From: Apostichopus japonicus
Lineage: Eukaryota; Echinodermata; Holothuroidea; Aspidochirotida; Stichopodidae
Length of the DNA stretch: 64,000 nt
Direction: 5' to 3'
Assembly (NCBI RefSeq): GCF_037975245.1
Contig: NC_092568.1
Location: forward strand, 1,176,001 to 1,240,000
Below, one piece after another: positions 58,701 through 64,000 of the stretch; the first letter of the stretch is position 1; each line of letters opens with the position of its first letter. Position numbers and translations under genes: made by a program. The notes under the pieces are model-generated. The model did not search any database and had not been told where the DNA came from. It worked only from the letters and a program-made list of their open reading frames with translations.

Positions 58701-60398
58701 GTATGAACATTGTTATCTGCTTAGATATATAAATTATACAACCAGAGAAGATAACAAGCTAGAACAATGTATCATTCCCCCACAAGTGCATATCATTACC
58801 AATTTAAATGTAAAGTATTAATTATTTAAATTACTACAGTACATATTTGTTGTAAAGAAATGTAAATTTTGCAATTTTTTTCTAAAAATTCCGTAGTCGA
58901 TTTACGCAATATGTCAGTAGCCATAAGTATTTACAACGCAACACTCAACTGAACGCTTACAACATATTGTTGAGTACACTGACCTCATCGGTTTGGGAGT
59001 GAACAATAGCCTTGGTGCACATGTTCTAAGAGGAGGTGACCATGGTGCCTGGTGCAGTCCAACAATATATACAAGGTGATCAAGGGGGGCGGGGCACAAA
59101 ACTACACATAGCAATGTACAGTATGAACAAGTACTGTCTGTGTATAATTAGTTGTGTACTATGAATTAAGAATGTCGTAGGCCGGGTAGAGGATGGTGGT
59201 AAAAATTTCATTTCATATTTATTTTTTCAAAGGAAATACCATTATTATTTCATTTTAGAATAAAATTGACTAAATTTGAAGCACACACCAATGCCATACA
59301 TCTATTACAAGTGCTTCGTTCTCCAGTGGAAGTCACAAGACATCAATATAAGTGTTGTCCTTTAATAACAGAATTTCACTACCAATGCACAATTTAAAGA
59401 ACAATAGTCAGCAATAAAATCACTCAATTGTTTTACTTGAATACAAAAGTTGTCTGTCCGTATAAATGTCTGGTACTGTCTACACCACAGTTACATTTAT
59501 GGTGAACTTTTTGCCTGGTTTAGAACAGTCAAATCATTGTTCACTGTGGTTTGAGGACATTTTGGGGAAACAGTAAGCTCATTGATGGGACTGTTTCTTT
59601 GCTATCCAGTAAAGTATATACAGTAACTACTGTATATATCAACTGTAGCAAGGTCAATTTTATCATAGGAAGAATGTTTCTTGCCGTAAGACTACATGAA
59701 CTTCCTGTTAAGGTTGTCCTAACAGCAACTACGTGGTGACTACTGATCAAAGTACTAAAAAAAACGAAATGCTTGTCTTCTGTTGTTGTATTTTCATGCA
59801 ATGTACAGTATTTTCTGGTTATTGTGTTACACTGTAAGTGGTGAAGGATTCTCCAAAAGAGTAGTACCACATCCTGCCCTAGCTGAATAGCTTCCTGAAT
59901 TTCTAAATACTTAGGCTTGAGCAACTGAAACACTATGTTGAACAGCATAACGAATTGACACAAGAGCCTCCTGCTCCTGGACTTCACTTCTTTTGGCGCA
60001 CGATGTTTACTGTTCCTTGACTACATGTATTTCTTGAATACATTTGCTGTTGTATTCCTGCTCAGTAACAGTATAGGCGAAGGCCTATTAGTTAGACGTA
60101 ACGTTTACCTAAGCGTTATATCGACGTTGTTAAGACATTGGCTAGGCAACTGTGGTGTATCACTGTCTGTCGTTGGTTTGATTCATTGGATTGCTGCTGT
60201 CCGGACATTTGAACATTGCCTCTTTTGCTGATTTGAAGCCTCCAATAACCTTCTGATACCGACGTTAGGCCTATTTTTGCCTCGATGGCCGCTTAACGCC
60301 ATGATATCTATTAAATTAATGCCAGCATTGTTAAATGAGATTATCATTGTTGCTCACATCCAATGGTTAGTAGACTCTACTGGCAAAAATTTTGTATT

Positions 60399-60450
60399 TT
60401 TCTCAGAAATTTTGGTCATTGAATTTGCTTTCTCAGAAATTTTGGTCGTC
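60399..60450. repeat. 27- to 29-bp tandem duplication
   Basis: ttctcagaaattttggtc occurs twice, separated by attgaatttgct. A simple local duplication. Confidence 0.8.
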
Positions 60451-60578
60451 ATACTTCCATGGGATGTTTACACCGAAGGGCTTGTTTGCCATACCATACT
60501 TGATCTGATTGGCTTGATTTACAGAAGCTTATTTGGCAGCGTGTGGCGAGCCACACATGGAGTGCCAAAGAGTCATAT

Positions 60579-60610
60579 GTGGCTTGTGAGCCACGGTTTG
60601 GCTATCCCTG
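60579..60610 (-). mobile_element. hAT-type transposon terminus
   Basis: On the minus strand it starts cagggatagccaaaccgtgg, then ctcacaagccac. hAT elements of the Charlie type commonly start CAGGGGTGGCCAACC followed by a palindromic GGCTC..GAGCC, and this has both parts. The opposite terminus was not found within the preceding 1.5 kb, so the element's extent is unknown. Confidence 0.5.
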
Positions 60611-61808
60611 GCATACACAGTAGAACATTTATACCTTCTGAGGCAAGAATGCACTTAACTTGACATTTATTGAAGATGTGATATGAACATCCAGGATTTC
60701 TAATTTTTCAAAATATTTAGCAGATATTGCTACAGTAATAACTTAACTTCCTCCCTAAATAGTTCTTCAACAATTGAGACACATAGTACAGAATAAGGAG
60801 GCAAGAGAACTGGAGTTGCAGTCACTGTGGGCGGTCAGTGTTAAAAAAGTTACCCGGTCTCCTCTAGACATAAGAATGTCAGAATGATATGATTGCGCAC
60901 TCATCCTTTACACTGTATTGATACACACATGAAATCATACACACTGAGATTTCCCATGACGAACTGCACAGTAACTCTAGCCTGTCAGGTATTATGTGTT
61001 CTTTAGGTACATATTATATATAGACATTAAATTGAAAGTGAAAGCAGTTAGTTTACATTTATATTCAGAAATATCCCCCTAGACTGGCTAAGCACCCCTT
61101 AAACAGTAGATATATATCACTCTATAGGTTGAATGAAATAAAAACTATGAAACATTTTAGTGTAAAGGTCATCGTAGCTTTGATTGCACTATCTAAAAGA
61201 CTACAAAGCAGTTGCATATATGGGATGGATCATGGATTCCAAGAACTTTGGACTCAGTAGACCTATCCATTAGTAACCAGCCATAGGACGAAGAGATGCA
61301 CAAAGTATACAGCGATTCAACAGCAAAAGAAGAGAGAAAACGAAAACATAGATTTGCATCTCATAATGAATGATTAAGCAATCTTTGACTTTCATCAACA
61401 TCAAATGGATTCCTTTACAGGTTTTATAGACAACTTGACATATTGCCATTTTCAACTCCCACCCATACCCTGGAAAAGTGGTCTTTTCACGCCAAAAAAA
61501 ATAAAAAATTACAAAGCCATTGAGAAGCCAAGTGATATTTCAAATATCCTATTTCGTGACTAATTTGAGGACCGTTTTTTTTCTTGGTAAGGTTTTCGAA
61601 TCATCCTAGATAAATGATCCTCTGACTACTCTTTGTTGGTGTGAGTCAGCAAAAAAGAGACAAGAGTAATCAGACCTCACATATCATTTCAATAGAGACA
61701 AGACAAAAAAGAGGAGGATGGTGTTTCCTCCTCATCTATAGTTAATATGGGCAGAATATTCATCATAGGAGAGAAGAGACAGATGTATTGCATTGATGAG
61801 ATGAGTAC

Positions 61809-62035
61809 AATGCTAGATTCAACCTTGTGTGAATGCAATACTCACTAGGTAATGCTAGATTCAACCTTGTGTGAATGCAATACTCACTAGGTAATGCTAG
61901 ATTTAACCTTGTGTGAATGCAATACTCACTAGGTAATGCTAGATTCAACCTTGTGTGAGTGAAATGCTCACTAGGGAATGCTAGATTCAACCAACCTAGT
62001 GTGAGATTGTGCATAATCACTAGGTAATGCTAGAG
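61809..62035. repeat. 42-bp tandem repeat, about five units
   Basis: aatgctagattcaaccttgt recurs at spacings of 42 bp from 61809, with the last units more diverged. 42 is a multiple of three, which produces a minus-strand frame repeating LNLALPSEYCIHTR; there is no other sign of coding. Confidence 0.93.
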
Positions 62036-62341
62036 TAAATTCAACCAAGTTACTGTACAGGCATAGAGATGCTACACATTGTAGGGTGAGCACTGTCAAC
62101 AATTTGGCTCGTCAGGTTTATACTTACTCATTACTACTGTAATATGGCCACGCCACTGTTACCGCTGGTAATATATATACATACAATGCCTTTACCACAA
62201 TTATCACCAGATCACATTTGAACATGCTCTAAACTTTCTACATTCAAAAGTCTACTTAAGTTCAGTTCAGTTCAGTTAATATATTTTGCATATACATAGA
62301 CATACAAAACAGCGCATTAATGGTATATACAGGATACTAGA

Positions 62342-62498
62342 AAAAACATAAAATGTTTATCAAAGCTATTATTAAGACCCATCTTTTCACTTGTTCTAAA
62401 TTGTAAATTAATCTTCTTTCTTTGTAAAATGCCTTGAGCAGTGACTTTTGTCTTCTGATTTGGCGCTATATAAGTCTCATTTAGTATTATTATTATTA
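62342..62498 (+). mobile_element. non-LTR retrotransposon 3' end
   Basis: The plus strand reads KAIIKTHLFTCSKL then a stop, which resembles the carboxy-terminal end (LKTHLF) of CR1/L2-type reverse transcriptase ORFs. It continues through tgccttgagcagtgac and tttggcgctatataagtctc to a (tta)n tail. The gcgctatataa segment followed by TTA repeats is a widely shared LINE/SINE 3' tail. Only the 3' 150 bp or so is present, a typical 5'-truncated copy. Confidence 0.65.
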
Positions 62499-64000
62499 AT
62501 TACCTAAAGCCAGACAAAAGCTTCAATTTTGTTTTGTTTTTCTCTTAATTGCAATGATGCAACACATGAGTGAACTGATACATCAATTGTGAGAATTGCA
62601 TATACATATATCCTTAACAATATATCTATAGCAAGTTCAATAGCTGAGCCCTTAAACAATCTTACAATATTATCAGTGACAATGTTTCCTAATAAAGTTA
62701 AATGATGCAAGAGTTACGATACCACTGACTTGCACAATTGACCAAAATACCAGCAGAAATATACTGAATTCCATTCAATCACTAATTTATTACTAATGAT
62801 GGGAACAAAAATATGTAGTATATACCAAACGGATACATGATCACCCACATTAACTGTTTGTTCATACAGTACTTACAGAATCCTGCATCAATGAGTAAGG
62901 ATTTCTGTAACTAAGTATGACTATATTGTGTAAAAGATCCTGTGTTACTATGGTAACAATGTAAGCCACTGCCATGTGATAAACTGTCATTGACCTTTTC
63001 CTTTTGAAAAAAAATAGGACAAGGAGGGCATTACCTGTGTAGTATGCACTGTTTCTTATACTACTAACTATTATGGCATACCTGCACAGCATTCTGTACC
63101 ATAGTAGCTTTGAACGGTGCTTCTTATATTGTTTTAAGTTCAAGCACAGAACTTTGTAAATATATTTTAATGGTAGACATATAATTTCAACACATCTCCA
63201 TGGTCATAACTTGATACATTATTAGTATAAAGATAAATCACATACTGTATCTGACAGATTGAGCAGTAAGGTATTGGCATTCACAGGTTACAATTTATTT
63301 CATTCTGCCAAGAAATTATTTCATTTGGTATGCACATACACTGCACAAACATTCCATGCAAAATTACTACAAATTTATATACAATGAAGATAGTTCAAGA
63401 GCACTAATAGTTTTGTACAGACTGTGCAGAATTTCCAGTACTCAATAATATGCCAAATTGGTAAATTCATAATCCTCAAATTGCTACAGGTAGGCAAACT
63501 GCTAACACTGAGTTTACCCTTCCCCATGCCCCTCCTTGGCCCCGGCCCCACCCCGACCCCTCCCGGCCCCCCTCCACTAGGTCTGGATCCATATGTACAG
63601 GCTGTTCAGGCTGTGGCTTCTCTACCAAGTTCTCCTCATTTGCATCAACCTTCCCTTCTATGCTCTTAAACTGTATGCAAATCAGAAGAGAATGCTCATG
63701 AAAAATCCTGACCAGCAATTCCTTTAGCTTACAGTATGAATAGGCCATGATGTCTTTTCCAAGGCTACAGTAGCTGTGACATCTGTGAAGATCTATGATA
63801 TTAGAAACAGACTGATTTGTGGGGGGGGGTCTTGTTTTCTTAATCTTTTTTGTGATTACTACACGAGTAGGAAACTGTTTATTGACCACACATAAGACTG
63901 GTATACAGATTATAATGTATATCTGTGCCCTTTAATATTTCAGAAGTATCATACAAAGGTTAATTACAAATTGCAATAAATCTCCTTTCAACAATGATAC

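Larger units (their letters stand above)
46605..64000. other. region upstream of the first visible kinase exon
   Basis: 17.4 kb with no gene I can support. It is either the first intron of the kinase gene (its amino-terminal exon would then be beyond 64000) or intergenic. Outside the repeats listed separately it is AT-rich, with a 15-base G tract at 54941..54955, an approximate internal repeat near 48310..48560, and a pair of similar words at 56356..56420 and 57163..57225. Open frames at 51205..51705 (+), 55420..55701 (+) and 59541..59987 (-) are unassigned. Confidence 0.5.

Noticed and set aside
59541-59987. 148-codon minus-strand frame
   Set aside because: Length is notable, but there is no recognised motif or neighbouring exon; it could not be supported as a gene.

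Overview
This is a 64 kb piece of an animal (metazoan) nuclear genome. It is AT-rich and mostly non-coding, with spliced kinase exons separated by introns of 2.6 to 12.5 kb, and abundant retroelements and minisatellites. A tRNA-headed SINE family, a DIRS-type retroelement and a LINE tail of the 'gcgctatataa' type suggest an invertebrate deuterostome or other marine invertebrate (echinoderm-like is my guess). The sequence alone does not fix the species.

The only host gene I can support lies on the minus strand. Six exons between 45330 and 1880 join in frame, all at phase-0 junctions, into about 238 codons of the catalytic domain of an AGC kinase of the MRCK / CDC42BP (Drosophila gek) type. They cover the Gly-rich loop, the VAIK-type lysine, the alpha-C glutamate, HRD, DFG, the activation loop with TPDYISPE, and the WWSLGV segment. 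One exon (13159..13215, 57 nt) was found by searching for the missing activation-loop segment. The amino-terminal exon (upstream, above 45330) and everything after IMNHK (below 1880: rest of the kinase tail, coiled coil, C1, PH, CNH and CRIB in this family) were not found and are probably outside the window.

The introns carry the rest. From low to high coordinates: a 22-unit, about 113-bp minisatellite (2159..4640) 135 bp upstream of an exon in transcript order; a hammerhead-like hairpin (about 6124..6160); a 45-bp tandem repeat (14540..15130); a solo LTR of 1672 bp with perfect TGTCAC/GTGACA ends and a 5-bp target duplication (21951..23622); a 6.9-kb decayed DIRS-like tyrosine-recombinase retrotransposon (32089..38974) with inverted terminal repeats, an internal complementary region that copies the circle junction, and recombinase and RNase H remnants; and satellite fragments of that element (39576..39640, 45437..45520, 46398..46604, possibly 52663..52703), one of which is a clean 207-bp element made only of terminal repeats. 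Two copies of one SINE family, one other SINE, a LINE 3' tail, a hAT-type terminus and several short tandem arrays complete the picture.

From 46605 to 64000 I see no convincing gene; it is either the large first intron of the kinase gene or intergenic DNA.
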